From Streptomyces iconiensis (GTDB taxonomy: Bacteria; Actinomycetota; Actinomycetes; Streptomycetales; Streptomycetaceae), in contig NZ_JANCPR020000043.1 of assembly GCF_028657195.3 (NCBI RefSeq), positions 1 through 64,000 of the forward strand: 64,000 nucleotides of DNA. Direction: 5' to 3'. This document shows positions 17,716-26,334 of this stretch, piece after piece. The notes below the pieces were generated by a model. The model did no database searches. It was given only the letters and a program-made list of their open reading frames with translations, and had not been told where the DNA came from. Numbering within the stretch: the stretch's first letter is position 1; each line of letters begins with the position of its first letter. A program made the translations under genes and the position numbers.

Positions 17716-20700
17716 GTGGGGACAGCGGCGCGCGGCGGCGGCGAGCGGGAGGCGCCTTCTGGAGGTGTGGGGGCGCGGGTCCGTGAGGTTCCGGGCGGCC
17801 GGGGCCGGATGAGCGCCGCCGTACTGACGGCCGCGGTCGTCGGCGGGCTGCTCGGCGGCACGCCCGCCGCGCACGCCGCTCCCCCGCCCTCGCCCGACGA
17901 CCCGTCGGCAGGCAGCCCCGACGACGACAGCGCACGCGGGAGCCTGCCTCCGGTCTGGCCGCGCCCGCAGTCGATGCGCGAGCAGGGCGCGTTCACACGC
18001 GTCGGCCCCGAAGTGGTGCTCGTCGCCGACGAGGACGCCGACCGGTACGCGCTGGACGTCCTGCGGGGGACCTTGCGGGACGCGGGCGTGCGCACCGTCC
18101 ACGAAGCGCACCCCGGCGACACGCTGCCCGGACAGCCGCGCGGGAAAGGCCAGTCGGGCCGGGAGAAGCGGGCGAACGGGCAGCAGCAGGACGGCGACAG
18201 GCAGTCGGGGCAGTGGGGCGGTGGCCCCGGTGCGCACAGCGTGGTCGTGCGCGTGGGCGAGAAGTCGGCGGGCGCGGCGCTGCGCGCCCTGCGCGCACCC
18301 GAGCGGGGCGACCTGCCCCGTGGCGGTTACCGGCTGGCCACGGGCACGCACGACGGGCGGGACACCGTGGCGCTCGAAGGCGCCGACGGGGAGGGGCTGT
18401 TCTACGCCGCGCAGACCCTGCGGCAGCTCCTCACGGAGCGCGGCGGCTCGCACGGCTTTCCCGGAGTGGCCGTACGGGACTGGCCGACCGCGGCGGCGCG
18501 CGGTACGACGGAGGGCTTCTACGGACAGCCCTGGTCGCACGAAGAGCGCCTCTCCCAGATCGACTTCCTGGGGCGCACCAAACAGAACCGCTACTTGTAC
18601 GCACCGGGCGACGATCCCTACCGCCAGTCGTCCCGCTGGCGCGACCCGTATCCGGCCGCCGAGCGCGCCGCCTTCCGGCAGCTCGCCGAGCGCGCGAAGC
18701 GCAACCATGTGGTGCTCGGTTGGGCCGTCTCGCCCGGACAGGGCCTGTGTTTCTCCTCCGAGGAGGACAGGAAGGCACTGCTGCGCAAGGTGGACGCCAT
18801 GTGGGCGCTGGGCGTGCGCTCCTTCCAGCTCCGCTTCGAGGACGTGAGCTACAGCGAGTGGCACTGCGGGGACGACGCCGACAAGTACGGCTCAGGCCCC
18901 GAGTCGGCGGCACGCGCCCAGGCGGAACTCTCCAACGCGGTGGCCGAGCACCTGTCCTCGCGGCATCCGGAAGCGGAGCCGCTGTCGGTGATGCCGACGG
19001 AGTTCTACCAGAAGGGCAGAACGGCCTACCGCAAGGCGCTCGCAGGTGAGCTGAACGACCGGGTGCACATCGGCTGGAGCGGCGTCGGCGTGGTGCCACG
19101 CACCATCTCGGGCGGCGAACTGGCGGGGGCGCGCGCCGCTTTCCCGCACCACGGCCTGGTGACGATGGACAACTACCCGGTCAACGACTTCGCGCAGGAC
19201 CGCATCTTCCTCGGCCCCTACCGGGGCAGGGAGCCCGCTGTCGCGACCGGTTCGGCCGCGGTGCTCACCAACGCCATGAAGCAGCCGACCGCCTCCCGCA
19301 TCCCGCTGTTCACGGCAGCCGACTACGCGTGGAACCCCCGGGGTTACCGCCCGCAGGAGTCCTGGAAGGCCGCCATCGACGAGGTCGCGGGCGGGCCGGG
19401 CGCCGCCCCCCGTACGCGCGCCGCCGTGCACGCGCTGGCGGAGAACGACGCCTCCTCCGTGCTGGACAGCGAGGAGTCGGCGTATCTGCGCCCGCTGCTG
19501 GACGCCTTCTGGAAGGCGTACAAGGGCGGCGACGGCGCGAGCCTGGAGTCGGCGGGCCGGCGGCTGCGCGCGGCCTTCGGAACGATGCGCACGGCGCCCT
19601 CACGGGTCCCGGCCCAGCTGGCAGGGGAAGTACGGCCCTGGCTGGAGGAGTTGGCCCGGCTGGGCGAGGCGGGCGAGCGGTCCGTCGACATGCTGCTGGC
19701 GCAGTCCAGGCACGAGGGCGCAGCGGCCTGGGAGGCCCAGCTGGACGTGCGGCGGCTGCGCGGCGAGAGCGCACGGGCGAAGGCCACGGTCGGCAAGGGT
19801 GTGCTGACGGACTTCGCCGACAAGGCACTCCGCGTCTCCGACGAATGGACGGGCGTCACCGAGAAGTCCCCGGGCGGCAAGCCGAAGAACCGGCCGGAGA
19901 GCGAGGGCGAGAGCAAGAAGAAGACGGAGGAGAAGGGCGGCGAGAAGAGCGGCAAGAGCAGCGAGAGCGGCGGCGCGACCCGGGGCGGTGGCGGCCCCGA
20001 CGGGAGCGGCGGCCGGGACGCGTTGACCGTGACCGGCACGCCGGACGCACTGCCGGGCTCGCCCCTGTCGGCCGTCGTGGACGGCGACCCGGACACGGTG
20101 TACCGCGCGGCCGGCACCCCGTCCACCGCGCACTTCCTGCGGGAGCGCCCGCCCATGCTGGTGCCCCCGAACCAGGCGGACGGGGCGCACACGCGGGCTG
20201 CCGGGGACACAGGGGCAGCCCGGGAGGAGACCCGCTCGGCGCTCACCGTGCGGCTGCCCGAGCCGCGTCGGCTACGTGCCGTCACGGTGCTGTCGGGCCC
20301 CCGTTCCGGCACGAGGGCACATGTGGAGGTGCACCTTCCCGGCAAGGGCTGGAAGCGGCTCGGCGCCCTGTCGGACACCGGCTGGACACAGCTGCCCAGC
20401 ACCACAGCACAGGCCGACGCCGTCCGTCTGACCTGGGCGAACAACTCCGAACCGCCCGTCGTGCACGAGGTCACGCCCTGGTACGCGGACGGCCCCGACA
20501 CCTCGCTCGCGCTGCCCCGTACGACCGTGGACGCGGCCATCGGCGGCGGCCCGACGCGGGCGCACGCGCGGCTGACCGGGCACCGGCCGGCCGACGCGCG
20601 GGGCAAGGTCACGGCCAAGGCGCCCAAGGGCTTCACGGTCCGCACACCCCTGCGGACGACCGTACGGCAGGGCAGCACGGTGGACGTGCCGCTGCGGATC

Positions 20701-21333
20701 ACGGCGGACAGCTCGGTCAAGCCCGGGAGTTACGGGATTCCGGTGTCCTTCGACGGGGAACGCACCACGCTCACCGTGCGGGCCTACCCACGTACGTCAG
20801 GGCCCGACCTGGCGCGGGAGGGCAGCGCGAAGTCCTCGGGTGACGAGACCGACGACTTCCCCGCCTCCGCTGCCATCGACGGCAAGCGCGGCACACGCTG
20901 GTCCTCGCCGGCGAAGGACGGTGAGTGGGTGCAGGTCGAGCTGCCCGAACGCACGCGCGTCGGCCGGGTGGTGCTCCGCTGGCAGGACGCCTACGCCTCG
21001 CGCTACCGCGTCCAGGTCTCGCCCGACGGCAAGCGGTGGCGCACGGCGGCGACCGTACGGGAGAGCAAGGGCGGGCGTGAGTCGGTGCGCATGGACTCAC
21101 CGCGCGACACCCGGTTCGTGCGCGTCCAGGGCGACGAGCGGGCGACGCGCTTCGGTATCTCGCTCTACTCGTTCGAGGTCTACGCCGTCGACACCGGCAA
21201 GGGCGCGCACGCGGGACAGCGCTCACGCCCGGAGAACGAACGGCCGGGGAACGAGCGGACGAAGGCGCGTACGGGCGACGGCACGGGGAAGGCACGGCAC
21301 GCGCGGCGCACAGGCAGCGGGCGCGGGGAATGA
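17716..21333 (+). CDS. Secreted beta-N-acetylglucosaminidase-like enzyme (GH84)
   Basis: About 1205 residues. The signal peptide core is AAVLTAAVVGGLLGG near residues 33-50. A GH20b-like N-terminal domain follows, then the GH84 catalytic barrel (GTTEGFYGQPWSHEER near 272, QLRFEDVSYSEWHC near 375, SVMPTEFY, TMDNYPVND). Next come a helical region, a Lys/Glu/Ser-rich linker around residues 715-755, and two F5/8-type carbohydrate-binding modules, the last matching WSSPAKDGEWVQVELPE. The family removes terminal GlcNAc from glycans. The pair normally Asp-Asp in characterised GH84 enzymes reads Glu375-Asp376 here. Start: the GTG at 17716 has GGAGG five bases upstream; GTG 17767 and ATG 17809 are alternatives. 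Confidence 0.88.
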   Translation: MGTAARGGGEREAPSGGVGARVREVPGGRGRMSAAVLTAAVVGGLLGGTPAAHAAPPPSPDDPSAGSPDDDSARGSLPPVWPRPQSMREQGAFTRVGPEVVLVADEDADRYALDVLRGTLRDAGVRTVHEAHPGDTLPGQPRGKGQSGREKRANGQQQDGDRQSGQWGGGPGAHSVVVRVGEKSAGAALRALRAPERGDLPRGGYRLATGTHDGRDTVALEGADGEGLFYAAQTLRQLLTERGGSHGFPGVAVRDWPTAAARGTTEGFYGQPWSHEERLSQIDFLGRTKQNRYLYAPGDDPYRQSSRWRDPYPAAERAAFRQLAERAKRNHVVLGWAVSPGQGLCFSSEEDRKALLRKVDAMWALGVRSFQLRFEDVSYSEWHCGDDADKYGSGPESAARAQAELSNAVAEHLSSRHPEAEPLSVMPTEFYQKGRTAYRKALAGELNDRVHIGWSGVGVVPRTISGGELAGARAAFPHHGLVTMDNYPVNDFAQDRIFLGPYRGREPAVATGSAAVLTNAMKQPTASRIPLFTAADYAWNPRGYRPQESWKAAIDEVAGGPGAAPRTRAAVHALAENDASSVLDSEESAYLRPLLDAFWKAYKGGDGASLESAGRRLRAAFGTMRTAPSRVPAQLAGEVRPWLEELARLGEAGERSVDMLLAQSRHEGAAAWEAQLDVRRLRGESARAKATVGKGVLTDFADKALRVSDEWTGVTEKSPGGKPKNRPESEGESKKKTEEKGGEKSGKSSESGGATRGGGGPDGSGGRDALTVTGTPDALPGSPLSAVVDGDPDTVYRAAGTPSTAHFLRERPPMLVPPNQADGAHTRAAGDTGAAREETRSALTVRLPEPRRLRAVTVLSGPRSGTRAHVEVHLPGKGWKRLGALSDTGWTQLPSTTAQADAVRLTWANNSEPPVVHEVTPWYADGPDTSLALPRTTVDAAIGGGPTRAHARLTGHRPADARGKVTAKAPKGFTVRTPLRTTVRQGSTVDVPLRITADSSVKPGSYGIPVSFDGERTTLTVRAYPRTSGPDLAREGSAKSSGDETDDFPASAAIDGKRGTRWSSPAKDGEWVQVELPERTRVGRVVLRWQDAYASRYRVQVSPDGKRWRTAATVRESKGGRESVRMDSPRDTRFVRVQGDERATRFGISLYSFEVYAVDTGKGAHAGQRSRPENERPGNERTKARTGDGTGKARHARRTGSGRGE

Positions 21334-21472
21334 GGCGGCGGGCCGGCCCACCGACCGTGCCACCGACCGCCGCCCTCCCGTCGACCGCTGCCGTGCCGCC
21401 GACCGCCACCGTGCCGCCGGGCACCGTGACCGGCGCCGCACCTGCGGGCGTGCCCACAACAAAGCCCGGCTC

Positions 21473-22012
21473 TCAGGCAGAGGATCTGCCGTCGATCCGG
21501 GCGAGGTCGTCGTCCGCGCCGTAGGGCTGGAGGTAGGGCAGCCAGCGCGGATCCCTATGGCCTGTCCCGATGATCCGCCAGGCCAGCCCGGAAGGTGGCG
21601 CGGGTTGATGGCGCAACCGCCAGCCCAGCTCGGCCACATGGCGGTCCGCTTTCACATGGTTGCAGCGGCGGCAGGCCGCCACGACGTTGTCCCAGGCATG
21701 GGGGCCTCCCCTGCTGCGGGGGATGACGTGGTCGACGCTGGTTGCGACGCCACCGCAGTACGCGCACCTGCCGCCGTCCCTGGCGAACAGCGCGCGGCGC
21801 GTGAGAGGAACAGACCCCCGAAAGGGCACCCTCACGAACCGCTTGAGACGGACGACACTCGGGGCGGGTATGACTCGGGTCGCGCTGTGCATCAGGGCGC
21901 CGGAGTCCTCCAGGCTGATCGCCTTTTCGTTGAGGACGAGGATGAGCGCGCGGCGTAGCGGTACGACGCCGAGCGGCTCGTACGACGCGTTGAGGACCAG
22001 GACATGCGGCAC
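21473..22012 (-). CDS. HNH endonuclease, conserved actinobacterial type
   Basis: A 179-residue protein. It begins MPHVLVLNASYEPLGVVPLR, the invariant start of this actinobacterial group. The HNH domain has CAYCGG, then TSVDHVIPRSRGGPHAWDNVV and CRRCNHVKADR, giving the Cys4 zinc site and the His-Asn-His nuclease core. The group is widespread and single-copy in streptomycetes, but its biological role is not established. It is convergent with the GH84 gene and divergent from mscS. Confidence 0.93.
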   Translation of the reverse strand: MPHVLVLNASYEPLGVVPLRRALILVLNEKAISLEDSGALMHSATRVIPAPSVVRLKRFVRVPFRGSVPLTRRALFARDGGRCAYCGGVATSVDHVIPRSRGGPHAWDNVVAACRRCNHVKADRHVAELGWRLRHQPAPPSGLAWRIIGTGHRDPRWLPYLQPYGADDDLARIDGRSSA

Positions 22013-22315
22013 GGTGCCTCCTTGTACGTCGGCGGCGCGTGGCTCGCGCCGGGACGATCTCCCCTCAGTGTGTCCCGTGCCCTGGTGACTTCGCCACCAC
22101 GACCGGGTAACCCACTGAGCGTGTTTTGGACCACATCACGTCCGTCACCTGTCGCAACACCGTTCCCGCCCGGTCACTCGCGGCCTCCGGTCGGGTGGCA
22201 GGACCGGGCTCATATTGCTCGTTGGCGCCGAATGTGAAGGCCCTGCGCCGTTAGTGTGGTCGCGGCATCCGCACCCCTGCCTTCGGGTGCCGCTCGCACG
22301 GAAGGTCACACCCCT
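22013..22315. other. Divergent intergenic region, HNH gene / mscS
   Basis: About 300 bp with presumed promoters for both genes. No convincing hairpin, RNA or extra gene seen. Confidence 0.5.
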
Positions 22316-23326
22316 GTGTTCTGGCTGATCAGCGCGTCTCCGTCGCCCGAAGGACCCGACCCGGCCCGCTCCCTGGAGGACGCGCAGGAGCGGGCCGGCG
22401 AGGCTGCCGGATGGCTGGGCGAGAACTGGTCGCACTGGCTGACTTCCGGCCTCCGCATCCTGTTCATCTGCGTCGTCGCCGTGGTGCTCCGCTACGTGAT
22501 ACGGCGGGCCATCACCCAGCTCATAGCGCGGATGAACCGCAGATCCGAGGTCGCGGACAGCGGCAACGCGCTGCGCGGACTCCTGGTCAACGGCGAGCGC
22601 AGAAGGCAGCGCTCCGAGGCCATCGGGTCCGTGCTCAGGAACGTCGCCTCGTTCGTCATCCTCGGCACGGCGGCACTGACCGTGCTGTCGGGCCTGGGCA
22701 TCAATCTGGCCCCGCTGCTGGCCAGCGCCGGTGTCGCCGGTGTGGCGCTCGGCTTCGGCGCGCGCAACCTGGTCACCGACCTGCTCGCGGGCATGTTCAT
22801 GCTGCTGGAGGACCAGTACGGCGTCGGCGACCACGTGGACGTGGGCGAGGCGTCGGGCACGGTGATGGAGATCGGACTGCGCGTGACGCAGCTGCGCGGC
22901 GACGGCGGCGAGATCTGGTACATCCGCAATGGCGAGATCAAGCGGGTCGGAAACCTCAGCCAGGGCTGGGCGATGGCCTCACTGGACGTGCAGGTGCGCT
23001 CCAGCGAGGACCTGGTCGAGGTGCGGTCGGCCATCACGGCGGCGGGCGAGGAGATGAGCAAGTCCAGCCCGTGGGACGAGGTTCTGTGGGAGCCCGTCGA
23101 GGTGCTGGGCCTGGACGAGGTGACGCTCGACTCGATGATGCTGCGGGTCTCCGTCAAGACGATGCCGGGCAAGGCACTGGGTGTCGAACGGGAGTTGCGC
23201 TGGCGCATCAAGAAGGCACTGGACCGGCGGGGCATCCAGATCGTGGACGACCACTCCCTCGCGATCGAGGCCGGCCGCCCCGTGACCACCCTCGACAAGG
23301 GCGAGGGCATCCCCTTCCAGCGCTGA
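22316..23326 (+). CDS. Small-conductance mechanosensitive channel, MscS family
   Basis: A 336-residue inner-membrane channel that opens under membrane tension to release solutes on osmotic downshock. There are three transmembrane helices: IRLRILFICVVAVVL-like TM1 near residue 50, FVILGTAALTVLSGLGI near 120, and the pore helix APLLASAGVAGVALGFGARN with the Gly/Ala packing of MscS TM3. The beta domain follows (MLLEDQYGVGDHVDVG...GTVMEIGLRVTQLR) with the cytoplasmic cage. The GTG at 22316 was chosen; a GTG at 22256 would add 20 residues and cannot be excluded. A GC-rich run of short repeats follows the stop (23361-23422). Confidence 0.9.
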   Translation: MFWLISASPSPEGPDPARSLEDAQERAGEAAGWLGENWSHWLTSGLRILFICVVAVVLRYVIRRAITQLIARMNRRSEVADSGNALRGLLVNGERRRQRSEAIGSVLRNVASFVILGTAALTVLSGLGINLAPLLASAGVAGVALGFGARNLVTDLLAGMFMLLEDQYGVGDHVDVGEASGTVMEIGLRVTQLRGDGGEIWYIRNGEIKRVGNLSQGWAMASLDVQVRSSEDLVEVRSAITAAGEEMSKSSPWDEVLWEPVEVLGLDEVTLDSMMLRVSVKTMPGKALGVERELRWRIKKALDRRGIQIVDDHSLAIEAGRPVTTLDKGEGIPFQR

Positions 23327-23519
23327 GCGCTCCGCACGCGGGCGGTCCCGGCGGGCCGGCGGTTCACCGACTCACCGACCCGCCAGGTCGCCGACTCACC
23401 GGGTCGCCGGGTCGCCGGGTCGGCAGCCTGGAAGCCCGGCAGCAGGCGCGTCGCGGCGGACCGGGAGGGCGGTTCCCCCGCCCCCTCGGTCCGCCCAACC
23501 GGTGGGCGTGCGCCGCCCA

Positions 23520-23580
23520 TTGACGGTCCCCGGGCGGGGGCCTACGGTCCCACATAATGGGAAACCTTCCTAACAGTTAG
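23520..23580 (+). promoter_or_regulatory. Promoter and operator-like dyad of the ROK gene
   Basis: TTGACG at 23520-23525, 17 bases, then TACGGT at 23543-23548, a good vegetative sigma match. Just downstream GGAA-ACC-TTCC (23560-23570) forms a dyad followed by TAACAGTTAG. Its place over the likely transcription start suggests autoregulation by the ROK protein. Confidence 0.55.
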
Positions 23581-23597
23581 CTATGGAGGCAGCGCCG

Positions 23598-24812
23598 ATG
23601 GCCGGGACGACTCCGGGGACGCCACGCGTGCTGCGGGCGATGAACGACCGGGCCGCGCTCGACCTCCTGCTCGCGCACGGGCCGCTCTCTCGCGGGCGCA
23701 TCGGCAAGCTGACGGGCCTGTCCAAGCCCACGGCCTCCCAGCTGCTCGTCCGCCTGGAGGCGGCGGGGCTCGTCGTCGTCACCGGAAAGAGCGAGGGCCG
23801 GCCAGGACCCAACGCGCAGCTGTACGCGGTCAATCCGGACGCCGCGCATGTCGCGGCGATCGATGTCACCTCACTGCGGCTGCGCGCTGCCGTGGCCGAC
23901 ATCACGGGCCGCACCGCGGGGACGTACGAGGTGCCCACGCCGGGACGGCGCTCGGCGGGGACCGTCCGGCAGGTGGCTGACGCGGTGTACGGCGCAGCGA
24001 AGGCGGCCGGAGTGCGCACGGAGGACCTCCAGCGCCTCGTCATCGGTACCCCGGGGGCCTTCGACCCCAGCACGGGACGCCTCAGGTACGCCTCCCACCT
24101 GCCGGGCTGGCACTCCCCCACCCTGCTGGACGAGCTGGCAGCCGCGCTGCCGATGCCGCTGGAGTACGACAACGACGTCAACCTCGTGGCGCTCGCCGAG
24201 CAGCGCCTCGGCGCGGCACGCGACCACGACGACTTCGTGCTGTTCTGGAACGAACAGGGCATCGGTGCGGCGCTCGTCATCGGAGGGCGTATGCACCGCG
24301 GCTGGACGGGCGGGGCCGGCGAGGTCGGCTTCCTACCGGTCCCCGGCACCCCGCTCGTCCGCAGGCCGGCGCAGGCCAACAGCGGCGGGTTCCAGGAACT
24401 CGCGGGCGCCAACGCTGTGTTGCGGCTCGCCGGTGAACTCGGCCTGGAGTACGACCCGCAGGCGGAGATGAAGGACGCGGCGGCCGGGCTGCTGGCCCGG
24501 GCCACGGCGGACGACAATGTGCCGGACGAGGGCCCGTACGCGGAGTTGCTGCGCCGCTTCGCCACCGGGGTCGCCGTCGGGCTTGCCTCGCTGGTGGCCG
24601 TGCTGGACCCGCAGCTCATCGTGCTGTCCGGGGGTGTGCTGGCCGCCGGAGGGGAACAGCTGCGCGAGCTGGTGCGCGCCGAGCTGGCTGAACTCGCCGT
24701 TCCGCGCCCCAGGTTGGTGCTCGGCACCGTGACGGAGCACCCCGTACTGAGCGGGGCGCTGGAGAGCGCGCTGGCGACGACCCGCGACGAGGTGTTCGAC
24801 ACCTCACACTGA
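23598..24812 (+). CDS. ROK-family transcriptional regulator
   Basis: A 404-residue regulator. The N-terminal winged HTH (ARALDLLLAHGPLSRGRIGKLTGLSKPTASQLL region, about residues 15-60) is followed by the actin-like ROK domain. The Cys-rich zinc motif of most ROK proteins (Cys-x-Cys-Gly-x2-Gly-Cys) is absent: after EVGFLPVPGTPL there is no cysteine, which suggests a sensor that no longer uses the metal-dependent sugar site and has no kinase activity. ATG at 23598 has GGAGG eight bases upstream, better than ATG 23583. Sugar-responsive repression is likely from family. Target genes are unknown. Confidence 0.9.
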   Translation: MAGTTPGTPRVLRAMNDRAALDLLLAHGPLSRGRIGKLTGLSKPTASQLLVRLEAAGLVVVTGKSEGRPGPNAQLYAVNPDAAHVAAIDVTSLRLRAAVADITGRTAGTYEVPTPGRRSAGTVRQVADAVYGAAKAAGVRTEDLQRLVIGTPGAFDPSTGRLRYASHLPGWHSPTLLDELAAALPMPLEYDNDVNLVALAEQRLGAARDHDDFVLFWNEQGIGAALVIGGRMHRGWTGGAGEVGFLPVPGTPLVRRPAQANSGGFQELAGANAVLRLAGELGLEYDPQAEMKDAAAGLLARATADDNVPDEGPYAELLRRFATGVAVGLASLVAVLDPQLIVLSGGVLAAGGEQLRELVRAELAELAVPRPRLVLGTVTEHPVLSGALESALATTRDEVFDTSH

Positions 24813-24849
24813 GGGACACCGCACACCTCGGCGTCCCCGGCATGTGGCG

Positions 24850-24904
24850 AACGCCACGTCCGGTTCCCCGGGCCCTGAGGCTCCGGGGAACCGGACGTGG
24901 CGTT
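24850..24904. terminator. Perfect 22-bp stem bidirectional terminator
   Basis: 24850-24871 pairs without mismatch to 24883-24904 around an 11-nt loop, between the convergent ROK and FHA genes. It ends seven bases from the FHA stop and closes the large leftward signalling operon. Confidence 0.9.
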
Positions 24905-24911
24905 CTGCGTT

Positions 24912-26276
24912 CTAGGCGCGGTGCAGCGTGATGGTCGTCCAGGCGCCCACGTGCACGCGGTCACCCTCGGTGAGGGGCACGGGTACGTAGGGCTGGATCG
25001 GGTCCTCGGCACCGTTGATGGTGGTGCCGTTCGTGGAGTCCTGGTCCACGACGGACCAGCTGCCGTCGGGCTGCTGGACCAGAACGGCGTGCTGGTGCGA
25101 GACGCCGGGGTCCTCGGGCGGCCGGCCCAGGTCGATGTCGGGGGCCTCGCCCGTGGAGGCGCGGCGCCGGCCGATGGTGATCTGGGACCCGCTGAGCGGA
25201 AGCTGCTGCTGCGGGGAGTACGCGGGCAGGTTGAGCGCCGCCGCCTCCGGGCCGCTACGACCCATCATCGCCTGGAAGTAGGCGCGGTCGGGAGCGATCA
25301 GCGCGACCCAGGGGCCACCGTTCTGCGGGGCACCCTGCTGGCCGTAGTCCTGCTGTTGGCCGTAGTCCTGCTGCTGCCCGTAGTCCTGCTGCTGCTGTTG
25401 CTGCCCGTAGTCCTGCTGCTGGTGGCCGTACTCCTGCTGCCGTCCGTACTCGGGCTGCTGGCCGTAGTCGGGCTGGTACTCGCCGGGGTGGCCCTGCTGG
25501 CCCGGCTGCTGCGGCCGGCCGTCGGGGGCGTGCGGCTGGAGAGGGTGGGGCGGCGCGGGCGGCATGCCCGGGCCTCCGCGCTCCTGCTCGCGCTGCGCGC
25601 CTCCGGGCGGGGAGAGCACCCAATCGTCGGCGGACCCGCCGGACTGCCCGTGGCCGCCCTGCCCGCCGCCGTACGGCGAGCCGGGGTCGAGGGGTTCGGC
25701 AGGACGGTTCATCTGCGAGGGGCGGGAGCGTTCGTAGTCGAGCCCAGGACCGCGTTCGCCGGGGCCGCCCTCGGGCCCGTTGGAGTAGGGCTGCATCGGC
25801 GGCTGCGCCTGCTGGCCCTGCTGCCCCGGGAAGCCGCCCTGCCCGCCGGGACCCTGCTGGCCGCCAGGACCCTGCTGGCCGCCGGGCGCACCCGGGTGCT
25901 GCGGCGTCGGCGGCACGTAGGTCGTGGGCGAGTGGGTCAGGAAGTTGTAGCGGCACTCCTCGCAGAAGGGTGCCTGCACCTCGCGCGGCGTCCCGCACTG
26001 CGGGCACAGCTCGGGCTGCGCCTGGCCCGGGCCCTGTCCGGGAACGGCCGAGCCGGGGCCCGGGTAGCCGTAGCCCTGTCCCGGCGCTCCGGGAGGCCCT
26101 TGCGCTGCGGAACCCGGAGGGCCGGGATAGCCGTAGCCTCCTGGCGCACCGGGTGGCGGCGGCGGGGGCGGCGGCACGGCACCAGCGGGTGCGGCGGGTA
26201 CGCCGTTCATGCGGTGACCGCAGACTTCGCACCAGTCGTCGGCCGCCGACTGGTGACCGTTCGGGCAAGTCGGCAT
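24912..26276 (-). CDS. Zinc-ribbon and FHA-domain protein, last gene of the PknG operon
   Basis: A 454-residue protein. Two zinc ribbons lie in the first 120 residues (CPNGH...CEVCGH at 4-21; CPQCG...CEECR near 95-115). A long Pro/Gly/Gln linker follows, including about 45 residues of Tyr-Gly-Gln-Gln-type repeats near 270-315. The C-terminal FHA domain has ITIGRRR, VSHQHAVL and DQDSTNGTTING, with the Arg, Ser-x-x-His and Asn residues that bind phosphothreonine. It is the natural phosphopeptide reader for the kinase and phosphatase in the same operon. Mycobacterial PknG acts on the FHA protein GarA, but GarA is small and lacks zinc ribbons. Whether this is the functional counterpart is inference. 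Confidence 0.9.
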   Translation of the reverse strand: MPTCPNGHQSAADDWCEVCGHRMNGVPAAPAGAVPPPPPPPPGAPGGYGYPGPPGSAAQGPPGAPGQGYGYPGPGSAVPGQGPGQAQPELCPQCGTPREVQAPFCEECRYNFLTHSPTTYVPPTPQHPGAPGGQQGPGGQQGPGGQGGFPGQQGQQAQPPMQPYSNGPEGGPGERGPGLDYERSRPSQMNRPAEPLDPGSPYGGGQGGHGQSGGSADDWVLSPPGGAQREQERGGPGMPPAPPHPLQPHAPDGRPQQPGQQGHPGEYQPDYGQQPEYGRQQEYGHQQQDYGQQQQQQDYGQQQDYGQQQDYGQQGAPQNGGPWVALIAPDRAYFQAMMGRSGPEAAALNLPAYSPQQQLPLSGSQITIGRRRASTGEAPDIDLGRPPEDPGVSHQHAVLVQQPDGSWSVVDQDSTNGTTINGAEDPIQPYVPVPLTEGDRVHVGAWTTITLHRA

Positions 26277-26334
26277 GGTGAGTGCCTCCCCCTCCGTACT
26301 CCTGATCTTCCGTACCTGGTCGGTGACGCTGTGC

